The notes under the pieces were generated by a model. The model ran no database searches. It was not told the origin of the DNA and saw nothing but the letters and a program-made list of their open reading frames with translations. The position numbers were made by a program, and so were the translations under genes. Positions 19,475 through 27,977 of a stretch of DNA of 64,000 nt are shown piece by piece; position 1 is the first letter of the stretch; each line of letters begins with the position of its first letter. The stretch is from Flavobacterium sp. (GTDB lineage Bacteria; Bacteroidota; Bacteroidia; Flavobacteriales; Flavobacteriaceae), in the NCBI GenBank assembly GCA_018062725.1, contig JAGORP010000001.1:1-64000 (forward strand). The letters run 5' to 3'.

Positions 19475-19511
19475 TTTTTCATACTAATTTGGCGCAAAGA
19501 TAAAATTTAAA

Positions 19512-19559
19512 GTTGATTTGGTTATTTGTTGATTTGGTTATTTGTTAGTTTTGGTATTT
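19512..19559. repeat. 16-bp tandem repeat, three copies
   Basis: GTTGATTTGGTTATTT occurs twice exactly (19512-19527, 19528-19543) and once degenerate (19544-19559), between tyrS and the epimerase gene, just upstream of the epimerase promoter. Confidence 0.85.
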
Positions 19560-19585
19560 GATTTTTTAATTATTCAATCATTCAA

Positions 19586-19593
19586 TATCTTTG
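19586..19593 (+). promoter_or_regulatory. -7 element placed 4 nt before the epimerase ATG
   Basis: TATCTTTG, perfect TAnnTTTG; the ATG is at 19598. The expected start point coincides with the A of ATG, predicting a leaderless mRNA. A TTTG at 19557-19560 could be the -33 element but the spacing (25 bp) is long. Confidence 0.55.
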
Positions 19594-19597
19594 AAGT

Positions 19598-20578
19598 ATG
19601 ATTTTAGTAACGGGTGCTACAGGATTAGTAGGTTCGCATATTGTTTTACAATTGGTTTCTCAAAACAAAAAGGTAAGGGCATTATACAAAACCGAAGCTT
19701 CCAAAAACAAGGTGTTAACCTTATTTAAATACTATCAGAAAGAACATTTGTATGCCAATATTCATTGGTTTGAAGCTGATATTTTAGATATTCCGCAGCT
19801 AGAAAAAGCATTTCAAAATATAGATTTTGTCTACCATTGTGTAGCTGTTATTTCCTTTAGTCCTAAAGATGAAGTCCTTTTGCGAAAAGTAAATATTGAA
19901 GGTACTGCGAATGTGGTGAATTTGTGTTTGGATTTTGGCGTTAAAAAAGTATGCCATCTTAGTTCTATTGCTACTTTAGGGGATCCTAAGATAGGTGAAA
20001 CAAAAATTACAGAAAAATCCGATTGGAATCCTGAGTCCTATCATAGCGATTATGCGATTACTAAATTTGGTGCCGAAATGGAAGTTTGGCGTGCACATCA
20101 AGAAGGTTTAAAAGTGGTGGTTGTAAATCCAGGGGTAATTTTAGGACCTTTGTTTTGGACAGAGGGCAGTGGCGATATTTATCAAAAAGTAAAAAATGGT
20201 TTTCCTTTTTATACCACTGGAGGAACCGGTTTTGTGTCGGTTATAGATGTGGCATCATGTGCTATTAAAGTACTTGAAAGTGAAAGGGAAGGAGAACGAT
20301 TTATTTTAGTGTCTGAAACACTAACTTTTGAAAATATCTTTAAAATTATTGCAGAAAAATTAAAAGTAAAGCCCGCAAAAACAGAAGCTAAAAAATGGAT
20401 GACCCTTTTGGCTTGGCGGGTAGATGTCTTTTTAGGGTTTTTTGGTAAAAAAAGATTTTTAACGAAAGAAATGGTTCACACGCTTCATCATACCGATTAT
20501 TTTGATACTTCAAAAATGGAGAATGCGTTTGACTTTAGGTTCGAAAAAATTCAGAATTATATACAAAAGCAAGATTAG
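19598..20578 (+). CDS. NAD-dependent epimerase/dehydratase family protein (extended SDR)
   Basis: 326 residues. Rossmann nucleotide-binding loop TGATGLVGSH at 5-14, active-site YAITK (YxxxK) after a Ser-rich strand (CHLSSIATLG), and a substrate-binding C-terminal third. The sequence resembles extended SDR proteins related to dihydroflavonol reductases and UDP-sugar epimerases; the substrate cannot be assigned. Its stop codon overlaps by 3 bases the stop of the convergent DUF4296 gene. Confidence 0.9.
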   Translation: MILVTGATGLVGSHIVLQLVSQNKKVRALYKTEASKNKVLTLFKYYQKEHLYANIHWFEADILDIPQLEKAFQNIDFVYHCVAVISFSPKDEVLLRKVNIEGTANVVNLCLDFGVKKVCHLSSIATLGDPKIGETKITEKSDWNPESYHSDYAITKFGAEMEVWRAHQEGLKVVVVNPGVILGPLFWTEGSGDIYQKVKNGFPFYTTGGTGFVSVIDVASCAIKVLESEREGERFILVSETLTFENIFKIIAEKLKVKPAKTEAKKWMTLLAWRVDVFLGFFGKKRFLTKEMVHTLHHTDYFDTSKMENAFDFRFEKIQNYIQKQD

Positions 20579-21006
20579 CCTTTGGCAATAATATTTGTTT
20601 TTCGGGTTTTATTTGCTTTCTCGGTAGAATCTAATTGTCTTTTGTATTGAGCGTCAATTTCTTTTTTTACTTTTTTGTCAACTTCCTTTTTTTCCAAAGC
20701 AATTTTTGCGATAACATTGTCAAACATTTTTTTGTATAAAGTAATGTTGGACGAATAATAGTTGTTGCTTTGAGCAAATTGAGTACTGTCTATCTGGTAT
20801 TTTTGATAGATGTAGGTTTTGGGATTGATACTGTTTTTAGGCAATAATGATGCGTCATGTCCTTTTATCGCTTGTATCATAGATATATCATAGATGATTT
20901 TCTCCATGGTTTCTTGATCGATAAGTTTTTCAGGTTTTTCGGCAGTGTTGTTTGTGCACGAAACTACCGCAAACGATACCGCAATAAGTATGATTTTAGG
21001 TCTCAT
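20575..21006 (-). CDS. DUF4296 lipoprotein
   Basis: 143 residues with a lipoprotein signal ending in VVSC (Cys17). The segment LIDQETMEKIIYDISMIQAIKG matches DUF4296, a Bacteroidetes family of unknown function. The C-terminal 50 residues are Lys/Glu/Gln-rich and helical. The start overlaps the stop of the dihydroorotase gene by one base, so the two are translationally coupled. Often found beside pyrC in Flavobacteriaceae; no known link between the functions. Confidence 0.85.
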   Translation of the reverse strand: MRPKIILIAVSFAVVSCTNNTAEKPEKLIDQETMEKIIYDISMIQAIKGHDASLLPKNSINPKTYIYQKYQIDSTQFAQSNNYYSSNITLYKKMFDNVIAKIALEKKEVDKKVKKEIDAQYKRQLDSTEKANKTRKTNIIAKG

Positions 21007-22343
21007 TATCTATTAAATTCTAATCGTTTTCCGTTGTGGATTTCTTTGACTTGGTCATTTTCATAGACCAACATTCCATTGACAAAGGTATGGGTTATTT
21101 TTGAACTGAAAGTGGTTTTTTCAAAAGGCGACCAACCGCAATGGTATAGGATGTTTTCTTTATTGACGGTCCATTCTTTATTTGGATTCACAAGAGCCAA
21201 ATCGGCATAAAAGCCTTCCTTAATAAAACCACGACGATCCATTTTGAATATTTTGGCAGGATTGTGCGCCATTTTTTCCACTATTTTTTCGATGGAAATT
21301 TTACCTTGTTTGTGTGCTTCAAACATTGCAATTACAGCATGTTGTACTAAAGGTCCTCCCGAAGGTGCTGTTGTGTAAGGGTTTTGTTTTTCTTCTAAAG
21401 TATGAGGCGCATGATCGGTAGCAATAACGTCAATTTTATCGTTTAACAAAGCTTTCCATAAACCGTCTTTATCTTTTTGGGTTTTTACAGCGGGGTTCCA
21501 TTTAATTAAGGTGCCTTTTGTTTGGTAATCTTCATTGGTAAACCAAAGATGATGTACGCAAACTTCGGCGGTAATTTGTTTTTCTTCTAGCGGAATATCA
21601 TTGCGGAACAATTCGGTTTCTTTTGCGGTGGAAATGTGAAAAATATGCAAGCGAGCACCTGTTTTTTTGGCGAGTTCAACGGCTTTAGAAGAAGATAGAT
21701 AACATGCTTCTTCGCTTCTAATCAAATGATGAAATTCCATTGGGATATCATCGCCATATTTTTCTTTGTATTCGGCTAAATTATTTTTAATGGTCGTTTC
21801 GTCTTCGCAATGTACGGCGATTAACATTTTGGTATTCGAGAATATTTTTTCTAATACTTCTTCTTTGTTAACCAACATATTTCCGGTAGAAGACCCTAGA
21901 AAAATTTTTATACCGGCTACGTTCTTCGGGTTGGTTTTTAAAACTTCTTCCAAATTATCATTGGTTGCTCCCATCATGAACGAATAATTAGCATACGATG
22001 TTAGAGCGGCAATTTGATATTTTTCTTCTAAAAGTTCTTGAGTAACTGCATTAGGAACCGTGTTGGGTTGTTCGATAAAAGAAGTAATTCCGCCAGCTAC
22101 GGCTGCTCTTGATTCGGATGCAATGTTGCCTTTGTGTGTTAATCCGGGTTCGCGGAAATGCACTTGGTCGTCAATAGCGCCGGGAATAAGGTAGTTTCCT
22201 TCTGCATTGATGATGTGGTAATTTTCTTGGGCAGCAATAGTTTGGGCAATCGCTACGATGAATTCATTTTCAATTAAAACGTCACCTTTTATTATTTTTC
22301 CTTCGTTAACAATTTGGGCATTTTTAATTAAAATAAATGACAT
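21006..22343 (-). CDS. pyrC: Dihydroorotase
   Basis: 445 residues, amidohydrolase superfamily. Seen: the metal-binding entrance DDQVHFREPG (DxHxR type as in type I dihydroorotases), the His-containing VHCEDE and LHIFHISTAKE segments, and the catalytic Asp in ATDHAPHTLEEK. It cyclises carbamoyl aspartate to dihydroorotate in pyrimidine synthesis. Sits between the glycosyltransferase and DUF4296 genes in one leftward operon (12-bp gap upstream, 1-base overlap downstream). Confidence 0.95.
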   Translation of the reverse strand: MSFILIKNAQIVNEGKIIKGDVLIENEFIVAIAQTIAAQENYHIINAEGNYLIPGAIDDQVHFREPGLTHKGNIASESRAAVAGGITSFIEQPNTVPNAVTQELLEEKYQIAALTSYANYSFMMGATNDNLEEVLKTNPKNVAGIKIFLGSSTGNMLVNKEEVLEKIFSNTKMLIAVHCEDETTIKNNLAEYKEKYGDDIPMEFHHLIRSEEACYLSSSKAVELAKKTGARLHIFHISTAKETELFRNDIPLEEKQITAEVCVHHLWFTNEDYQTKGTLIKWNPAVKTQKDKDGLWKALLNDKIDVIATDHAPHTLEEKQNPYTTAPSGGPLVQHAVIAMFEAHKQGKISIEKIVEKMAHNPAKIFKMDRRGFIKEGFYADLALVNPNKEWTVNKENILYHCGWSPFEKTTFSSKITHTFVNGMLVYENDQVKEIHNGKRLEFNR

Positions 22344-22355
22344 AGTGTTGTTTTT

Positions 22356-23081
22356 TTATAGTCGGTTGAATATTTTTCGAATGCGAAGCATAATGACACC
22401 TAAAACGGCTTCTCTAATAATCGCACCGCTCATTTTAGATTCGCCTTTGGTTCTGTCTGTAAAAATGATAGGAACTTCAATGATTTTGAAATGATTGACA
22501 AAAGTTCGGTATTTCATTTCAATTTGAAAGGCATAGCCCGTAAATTTTAATCGGTCCAAATTGATCTTTTCTAAAACTTGTCTTTGGTAGCAAATAAAAC
22601 CAGCGGTAGCATCATGAATTTCCATTCCGGTAATTAATCTCACATAGACGGAAGCAAAATACGACATCAATACGCGGTTTAAAGGCCAGTTTACCACGTT
22701 TACGCCTGTGATGTAACGGGAGCCAATTGCCATTCCGGCATTTTCGGTTTTACAGGCATTGTAAAGTCTTTCTAAATCGTTGGGGTTATGAGAAAAATCG
22801 GCATCCATTTCAAAAATGTATTCATAATGATGTTGAATTGCCCATTTAAATCCGTGAACATAAGCGGTACCTAAGCCTGCTTTTCCTTTTCTTTTTTCCA
22901 AATGTAAGGAGTCAGGAAATTCTTCTTGCAATGCAATTACCTTATCGGAAGTACCATCAGGAGAGTTGTCATCAACCACCAATACATCAAATTTTTTGGG
23001 TAAGGCAAACACGGCACGAAGTATTGCTTCGATGTTTTCGATTTCGTTATAAGTGGGTATAATGACAATAGAGTCCTGCAT
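22356..23081 (-). CDS. Polyprenol monophosphomannose synthase-like glycosyltransferase family 2
   Basis: 241 residues from the ATG at 23081 (MQDSIVIIPTYNE is the usual family start). GT2 motifs: IIPTYNE, VVDDNSPDGTS and MDADFSHNP (DxD). The family includes soluble dolichol/polyprenol-phosphate mannose synthases, which transfer a sugar from a nucleotide donor to a lipid phosphate at the inner membrane face. No C-terminal membrane segment. First gene of the operon with dihydroorotase and DUF4296. Confidence 0.9.
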   Translation of the reverse strand: MQDSIVIIPTYNEIENIEAILRAVFALPKKFDVLVVDDNSPDGTSDKVIALQEEFPDSLHLEKRKGKAGLGTAYVHGFKWAIQHHYEYIFEMDADFSHNPNDLERLYNACKTENAGMAIGSRYITGVNVVNWPLNRVLMSYFASVYVRLITGMEIHDATAGFICYQRQVLEKINLDRLKFTGYAFQIEMKYRTFVNHFKIIEVPIIFTDRTKGESKMSGAIIREAVLGVIMLRIRKIFNRL

Positions 23082-23168
23082 AATGATAAAATCTGATGCA
23101 AAAATAAACTTTTTACACAATGTGTTTCTTAAATTCTTTATAATTAAATGATGCGATTAAAAAATTTG

Positions 23169-23176
23169 TAATTTTG
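23169..23176 (+). promoter_or_regulatory. -7 element placed 4 nt before the DUF4271 ATG
   Basis: TAATTTTG ends at 23176 and the ATG is at 23181, the same geometry as at 19586-19598; predicts a leaderless mRNA. No obvious -33 TTG. Confidence 0.5.
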
Positions 23177-23180
23177 CAGG

Positions 23181-23846
23181 ATGAAATCATACGAACTCAT
23201 TCCAAGGATTGTTGAAAATAAAGATTGGATCACCATAGTTTTTATTGTGGCTCTTCTGGTTGTGGTGATTGCAAAAGCGAGTTTCGAGAATCGATTTAAT
23301 GATTTCATGAACTTAATTGTAAACAATAAGTATTTGAAAATTTACAAGGATCCAAGTAACTTATTGAGTTGGTTTACTATTTTATTGTTTTTTGTACAAC
23401 TAATTTCTTTTTCTTTTTTTGTGCAATTGGTTTTGAGCTTTTGGGGCTATACAACAAAAACCAACTGGATTTCTTTTATTCAGGTTATTACTTTTTTAAG
23501 TTTTTTTGTGTTATCGAAGTACTTGATTGAGAAAATTATCGCGACTTCTTTTAACATGGAATCGTTCATCGAGCAGTTCAATTTGTTCAAAGTGAGCTAT
23601 AGAACCTATATAGGATTGTTGCTGCTGCCTGTGAATATATTTTTATATTATACTGATTATGTGAATAAATACGTGATAATTAGTATTTTGGTTATATTAT
23701 TGATAATTAACGCGCTAACTTATTTAGTTTCGTTAAGGAATTATCAAAAATTACTTTTCGGTAAGTTGTTTTATTTTATTTTATATATTTGCGCACTTGA
23801 AATTGCACCGTATTATTTTATGTATTATTTCATTTCAAGTAAATAG
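23181..23846 (+). CDS. DUF4271 membrane protein
   Basis: 221 residues, mostly hydrophobic, about five to six membrane segments after a short charged N-terminus. Matches the Bacteroidetes DUF4271 family, typically encoded just before hemD as it is here. Function unknown; the position suggests co-transcription with, not necessarily a role in, heme synthesis. Confidence 0.85.
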   Translation: MKSYELIPRIVENKDWITIVFIVALLVVVIAKASFENRFNDFMNLIVNNKYLKIYKDPSNLLSWFTILLFFVQLISFSFFVQLVLSFWGYTTKTNWISFIQVITFLSFFVLSKYLIEKIIATSFNMESFIEQFNLFKVSYRTYIGLLLLPVNIFLYYTDYVNKYVIISILVILLIINALTYLVSLRNYQKLLFGKLFYFILYICALEIAPYYFMYYFISSK

Positions 23847-23870
23847 TATACAGAAGAATACTCAAGAACA

Positions 23871-24629
23871 ATGTTGAATATGAGAGTGAAAACAATTTTA
23901 GTATCACAGCCAGAACCGAAGGTGGAAAATTCGCCTTATTTTGAATTACAAAATAAGCATAAGGTAAAAATTGATTTCAGATCATTTATTCATGTCGAAG
24001 GAGTAGAAGCGAAAGAAGTTCGTTCTCAAAAGATAGATTTGAATAATTTTACTGCCATTATTTTAACCAGTAAAAATTCGGTGGACCACTTTTTTAGAGT
24101 GGCTGAAGAAATGCGATACAAAGTGCCAGAAGATTTACGATACTTCTGTCAATCTGAAGCGGTTGCGTTTTATTTGCAAAAATATGTAGTTTACAGAAAA
24201 CGTAAAATTTATGTAGGACAAAAAGACTTTGCAGATATGTCTTCCCTTTTTAAAAAATACAAGGACGAAAAGTTTTTATTGCCAGCTTCAGATAAATTAA
24301 ATGCAGATATTCCTCAAACGTTGAATAATCTTAAAATTGATTGGACGCCAGGTATTTTTTACAAAACGGTCATGAGTGATTTGTCGGATTTGAAAGATGT
24401 ATACTACGACGTATTGGCCTTTTTTAGTCCAACTGGAATTCAGTCATTATTTAAAAATTTTCCTGATTTCGAACAAAACAATACCCGTATCGCTGTTTTT
24501 GGAAGCACCACTCAGAAAGAAGCGTTAGAACACGGTTTACGAATTGATATATTGGCACCAACGCCAGAAACCCCTTCAATGACTATGGCACTTGAAAAAT
24601 ATGTTGCCGAAGCCAACAAAGGAAAGTAA
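23871..24629 (+). CDS. hemD: Uroporphyrinogen-III synthase
   Basis: 252 residues (or 249 from the second ATG at 23880, MRVKTILVSQPEP, which is equally plausible). Two-domain HemD fold: the pattern AIILTSKNSVDHFF in the first domain and VLAFFSPTGIQSLF and RIAVFGSTTQKEA in the second. It closes the linear tetrapyrrole to uroporphyrinogen III with ring D inversion. 24 bp after DUF4271; followed by a terminator. Confidence 0.92.
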   Translation: MLNMRVKTILVSQPEPKVENSPYFELQNKHKVKIDFRSFIHVEGVEAKEVRSQKIDLNNFTAIILTSKNSVDHFFRVAEEMRYKVPEDLRYFCQSEAVAFYLQKYVVYRKRKIYVGQKDFADMSSLFKKYKDEKFLLPASDKLNADIPQTLNNLKIDWTPGIFYKTVMSDLSDLKDVYYDVLAFFSPTGIQSLFKNFPDFEQNNTRIAVFGSTTQKEALEHGLRIDILAPTPETPSMTMALEKYVAEANKGK

Positions 24630-24633
24630 TAGG

Positions 24634-24658
24634 AATCCCGATTTTATCGGGATTTTTT
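24634..24658 (+). terminator. Intrinsic terminator after hemD
   Basis: Perfect stem AATCCCGAT / ATCGGGATT (24634-24642 with 24646-24654), TTT loop, T run. Confidence 0.85.
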
Positions 24659-24696
24659 ATGTTTTTTACTTAAATTTGTCTTACAAATCTATCACT

Positions 24697-25458
24697 ATGA
24701 GCACTTCAAACGGAACCATTCAAACTGTTGTAGAACATAAAATCGCCACGATTACTTTTAGCCATCCTGCTAGTAATTCTTTTCCCAGCAATCAGTTGTC
24801 GGCTTTGACAGATGAACTTAACCGATTAAGTAATGATGAAGCGGTTTCTGTGATTGTTTTAAAAAGTACTGGAGAAGGTGCTTTTTGCGCAGGTGCTTCT
24901 TTTGATGAGTTGCTTGCTGTTTCTAATTTGGAAGAAGGGAAAGCTTTTTTTAGCGGATTTGCCAATGTGATCAACGCGATGCGTTCGTGTTCTAAATTGA
25001 TTATTGGACGTGTTCAAGGAAAAGCTGTTGGAGGTGGCGTTGGGCTAGCAGCGGCTTGTGATTATGTTTTTGCAACCGATTTTGCTTCTGTAAAACTTTC
25101 TGAAATTGCGATTGGAATTGGTCCTTTTGTTATTGAGCCTGCTGTTTCTAGAAAAATTGGAAAAACGGCTTTGTCACAACTTACACTTGAGGCACATGAT
25201 TGGAAAAATGCCGATTGGGCCTTCGAAAAAGGGTTGTATACAAATCTTTTTCCTTCCATTTCCGATATGGATTCTGCTTTAAACGGTTTTGCAACAATTT
25301 TAGCGGGGTATAATCCTGAAGCGTTGTTAGAAATGAAGAAAGTTTTTTGGGAAGGCACTGAACATTGGAGTGAATTATTATATGAAAGAGCTGCCATTTC
25401 GGGTAAATTGGTGTTGAGTGACTTTACGAAAAAGGCCTTACATCAGTTTAAGAAATAG
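24697..25458 (+). CDS. Enoyl-CoA hydratase/isomerase family protein
   Basis: 253 residues from the ATG at 24697 (MSTSNGTIQT); the upstream extension overlaps hemD and the terminator. Crotonase-fold signatures: FCAGASFDELL (first oxyanion-hole strand) and GKAVGGGVGLAAACDYVFATD (second). The pair of glutamates of true hydratases is not obvious, so substrate and reaction (hydration, isomerisation or other CoA-ester chemistry) are open. Its stop is 3 bp from the stop of the convergent arfB. Confidence 0.88.
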   Translation: MSTSNGTIQTVVEHKIATITFSHPASNSFPSNQLSALTDELNRLSNDEAVSVIVLKSTGEGAFCAGASFDELLAVSNLEEGKAFFSGFANVINAMRSCSKLIIGRVQGKAVGGGVGLAAACDYVFATDFASVKLSEIAIGIGPFVIEPAVSRKIGKTALSQLTLEAHDWKNADWAFEKGLYTNLFPSISDMDSALNGFATILAGYNPEALLEMKKVFWEGTEHWSELLYERAAISGKLVLSDFTKKALHQFKK

Positions 25459-25461
25459 TCT

Positions 25462-25866
25462 TTACTCTAAATTCGGTTTTTTTCGATTTTTCTTGACTTC
25501 AGAAATGTTTTTCTTGTCCTTAATACGTTTTCGAATCACTGATTTTGGAATTTTTGTCGCTTTTCTAATTTTCGGAACAATCAAATTTTTTTCGAGTACT
25601 TCAAATAGTTTTTTGGTGACAATTTCTTTATTCTTTAATTGACTTCTGTCTTCTTCAGCAGTTAAAATAAGCAAGCCTTCTTGACTTAACTTTTTAGCCA
25701 GTTTAGTAATTAATAATTTCTTTTCTTCTTCCGAAAAGCCATTGGAACTTTCCAAATGAAAGGTTGCTACCACTTTGGAAGCCACTTTGTTTACATTTTG
25801 ACCCCCAGCGCCACTACTTCGTACCGCTTTGTAGGTGACTTCCGATTGAATGATGTCTTTATTCAT
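25462..25866 (-). CDS. arfB: Alternative ribosome-rescue peptidyl-tRNA hydrolase ArfB
   Basis: 134 residues: a release-factor catalytic domain with GGQ at 21-23 (SSGAGGQNVNK), and a Lys/Arg-rich C-terminal tail, without the codon-recognition domain of RF1/RF2. This is the ArfB/YaeJ layout, which releases nascent chains from stalled, codon-free ribosomes by inserting its basic tail in the mRNA channel. It overlaps the end of the DUF4301 gene by 8 bases, last in a five-gene operon. Confidence 0.93.
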   Translation of the reverse strand: MNKDIIQSEVTYKAVRSSGAGGQNVNKVASKVVATFHLESSNGFSEEEKKLLITKLAKKLSQEGLLILTAEEDRSQLKNKEIVTKKLFEVLEKNLIVPKIRKATKIPKSVIRKRIKDKKNISEVKKNRKKPNLE

Positions 25867-27391
25867 GACTGGCTTGGTGAGCAGGTTTTAACAAATCATT
25901 GACTGTTTTTACGGGATTGAAAGTAGATAAAGGTACTTCAATAAAAATAGTACTCCATTTTGCCATTGCTCCATTCCAAAGCCCGGGTAATTCGAAGGCC
26001 TTGATAGGTTTGCCTAATTTATTTTTTTCGGTAATAAAAGCCGCATCAGGATCCACAAAATGATTCAAATCAAATTTATTTCCTTGAAAATCTTTTACAC
26101 CACACACAATGTCTACCGGATTAAAATGTGTTGCTTCATTTAGAATTTTTTTCTGTGTTTTATCGCTTAAATTTACTTGAGAAGATTCTACAATTTGTAA
26201 CGATAATCGGCCTTTGTCATCTTTTGTCCAAAAAGGGCCACCTCCAGGTTCACCTTCATTTCTTACCATGCCACACACGCGTATGGGACGGTTTAAAATT
26301 TTTATTAAGTATTCTTTTTGATAATTCTGTTGAAACATCTCGAAGTCTTCGGTTAAGGGGAAGGATAACGTGTTTTCGACAAATCTTTTGATTTCGGTAA
26401 TTTGGTCAGTGGAGCAATCTTCTTGTAAAAGATTTAAATATTTAAAAACTTGAAATTGTGTGTGAAGTAATATTCCGCCCAGTACTTTTTTGTTATCGAT
26501 CAAACTGGTCATTTCAATTTGTGATACATTGTCTATATTTTTGATGAAAATAACATCTGCTGTCAATTGATTGAGATTTTCTATTAATGCGCCGTGTCCT
26601 CCAGGTCTGAAAAATAGCGTATTGTCTTCTAATCTAAATGGGGTATTGTGTGCGTCTACAGCAATAGTGTCACTACTTTGATCTTGATAGGAAAAGGTGG
26701 CTTCGATGTTGGGGTATTTGCTTAAGATGCGCTCAAAATCTTTTTGAAATTCTTCTGTGACGGTAAAATGAATTTTGGTTTTGGTGTCTTTCTTTGCGTA
26801 AAAAGTAGCTTCCCACACATGTTCATCTATAGGTGTTTCTACGAGTTCTTCTTTTATATGAAAGGGTAGAATACCTTTAGGTTTATTAGCGAAATCTAGT
26901 CCTTTTTTATCTAAAAGAGTAAAAATAATGGCGTGAACTTTTTTGTCTGTACTAAAGTTGGCGTAATCGGGAAATAAAGTTTTTGTTTTTTCTTTTAACT
27001 CGGTATAAAAAGGGAAATTTCGAATCCCTACAATGAAGACCGAAAGATTTGTGTCGTTATATTTATTGATATAACTGTTTATTGTGTCGGTTTCGGGATT
27101 AAAACGATTTAAAAACTCATTCAAAAACTGAAACATTCGTGTCGCTGCACCAGAAGCGGGAACAAATTTTTGAATGTCATATTTTGATTTGTGTTGGTCA
27201 AAGTATGCGATCCACTGTGCTTTTTCTTCAGGCGAAGGAGATGTAATGCCATCGCCAATTGTGGCCGATTTAAATAAATTAATTTTAGGAATACCATTTT
27301 TGAAATAATGCAATTGCTGCATAATTTTGTCTAATGAATTTCCTCTTTGGGCGATATAGTCTAAATCTTTTTGGCTAAATGTTTTTTCCAT
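25859..27391 (-). CDS. DUF4301 family protein
   Basis: 510 residues, full length for DUF4301, a Bacteroidetes family of unknown function. Seen: PASGAATRMFQFL near residue 100, FRPGGHGALIENLN near 270, VCGMVRNEGEPGGGPFW near 370 and a C-terminal PLSTFNPVKTV. The glycine- and arginine-rich motifs are compatible with nucleotide or phosphosugar binding, but no activity is established to my knowledge. Its start overlaps the end of pnuC by 31 bases and its end overlaps arfB by 8, so coupled translation is likely. Confidence 0.85.
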   Translation of the reverse strand: MEKTFSQKDLDYIAQRGNSLDKIMQQLHYFKNGIPKINLFKSATIGDGITSPSPEEKAQWIAYFDQHKSKYDIQKFVPASGAATRMFQFLNEFLNRFNPETDTINSYINKYNDTNLSVFIVGIRNFPFYTELKEKTKTLFPDYANFSTDKKVHAIIFTLLDKKGLDFANKPKGILPFHIKEELVETPIDEHVWEATFYAKKDTKTKIHFTVTEEFQKDFERILSKYPNIEATFSYQDQSSDTIAVDAHNTPFRLEDNTLFFRPGGHGALIENLNQLTADVIFIKNIDNVSQIEMTSLIDNKKVLGGILLHTQFQVFKYLNLLQEDCSTDQITEIKRFVENTLSFPLTEDFEMFQQNYQKEYLIKILNRPIRVCGMVRNEGEPGGGPFWTKDDKGRLSLQIVESSQVNLSDKTQKKILNEATHFNPVDIVCGVKDFQGNKFDLNHFVDPDAAFITEKNKLGKPIKAFELPGLWNGAMAKWSTIFIEVPLSTFNPVKTVNDLLKPAHQASHE

Positions 27392-27975
27392 TCTAAATAA
27401 GCAGCAATAGCTACAATTGTAAACACAATATATTGAATACTTGTAAAGGTATATCCTTTTGCAAAATATAGCGGAATAGAGATGAGGTCACCAATAATCC
27501 ACAAAATCCAGTTTTCGATTTTTCGTTTGGCCATCAGCCACATTCCGACAAAGAAAATGCCAGTAATGAAGGTGTCTACATAAGACGCCCAACTCGTAAA
27601 TTTATCGAAATAAAGATAAACAATAATAACAAAAACCTCGGTTAATACAAAAATAATAACAGCGTTTGTTTGTTCTTTGGGTGTAATTTTTGAAATGGGA
27701 AATTCGATAACTTCTCCTTTTTTTCGCGTCCAATGATACCAACCATAAATGCTCATAATAAAATAGTACATATTAATCATAGAATCCCCCAAAAGAGACC
27801 ATGTCCATAACAAATAAGCGTAAATTAAAGTGCTAATTATTCCAGTAGGGAAAACTAAAATGTTGTCTTTTTTAGCACACCAAACACTCCACAAGCCAAA
27901 AAATATGGCAGTAAGTTCTAAAATTATTTGTTGGGTTGGATAGCCTTGATATTGCGAAAATAAATAATCGATCAT
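27361..27975 (-). CDS. pnuC: PnuC-type nicotinamide riboside transporter
   Basis: 204 residues with about seven membrane segments. PnuC features: the N-terminal ELTAIFFGLWSVWCAKKDNILVFPTGI, then YYFIMSIYGWYHW. PnuC proteins move uncharged vitamin nucleosides (nicotinamide riboside; relatives carry thiamine or riboflavin) by facilitated diffusion, with trapping by a kinase. No NadR/NRK-type kinase is in this operon, so the substrate stays uncertain. Located 2 bp after GGGP synthase. Confidence 0.92.
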   Translation of the reverse strand: MIDYLFSQYQGYPTQQIILELTAIFFGLWSVWCAKKDNILVFPTGIISTLIYAYLLWTWSLLGDSMINMYYFIMSIYGWYHWTRKKGEVIEFPISKITPKEQTNAVIIFVLTEVFVIIVYLYFDKFTSWASYVDTFITGIFFVGMWLMAKRKIENWILWIIGDLISIPLYFAKGYTFTSIQYIVFTIVAIAAYLEWKKHLAKKI

Positions 27976-27977
27976 TT

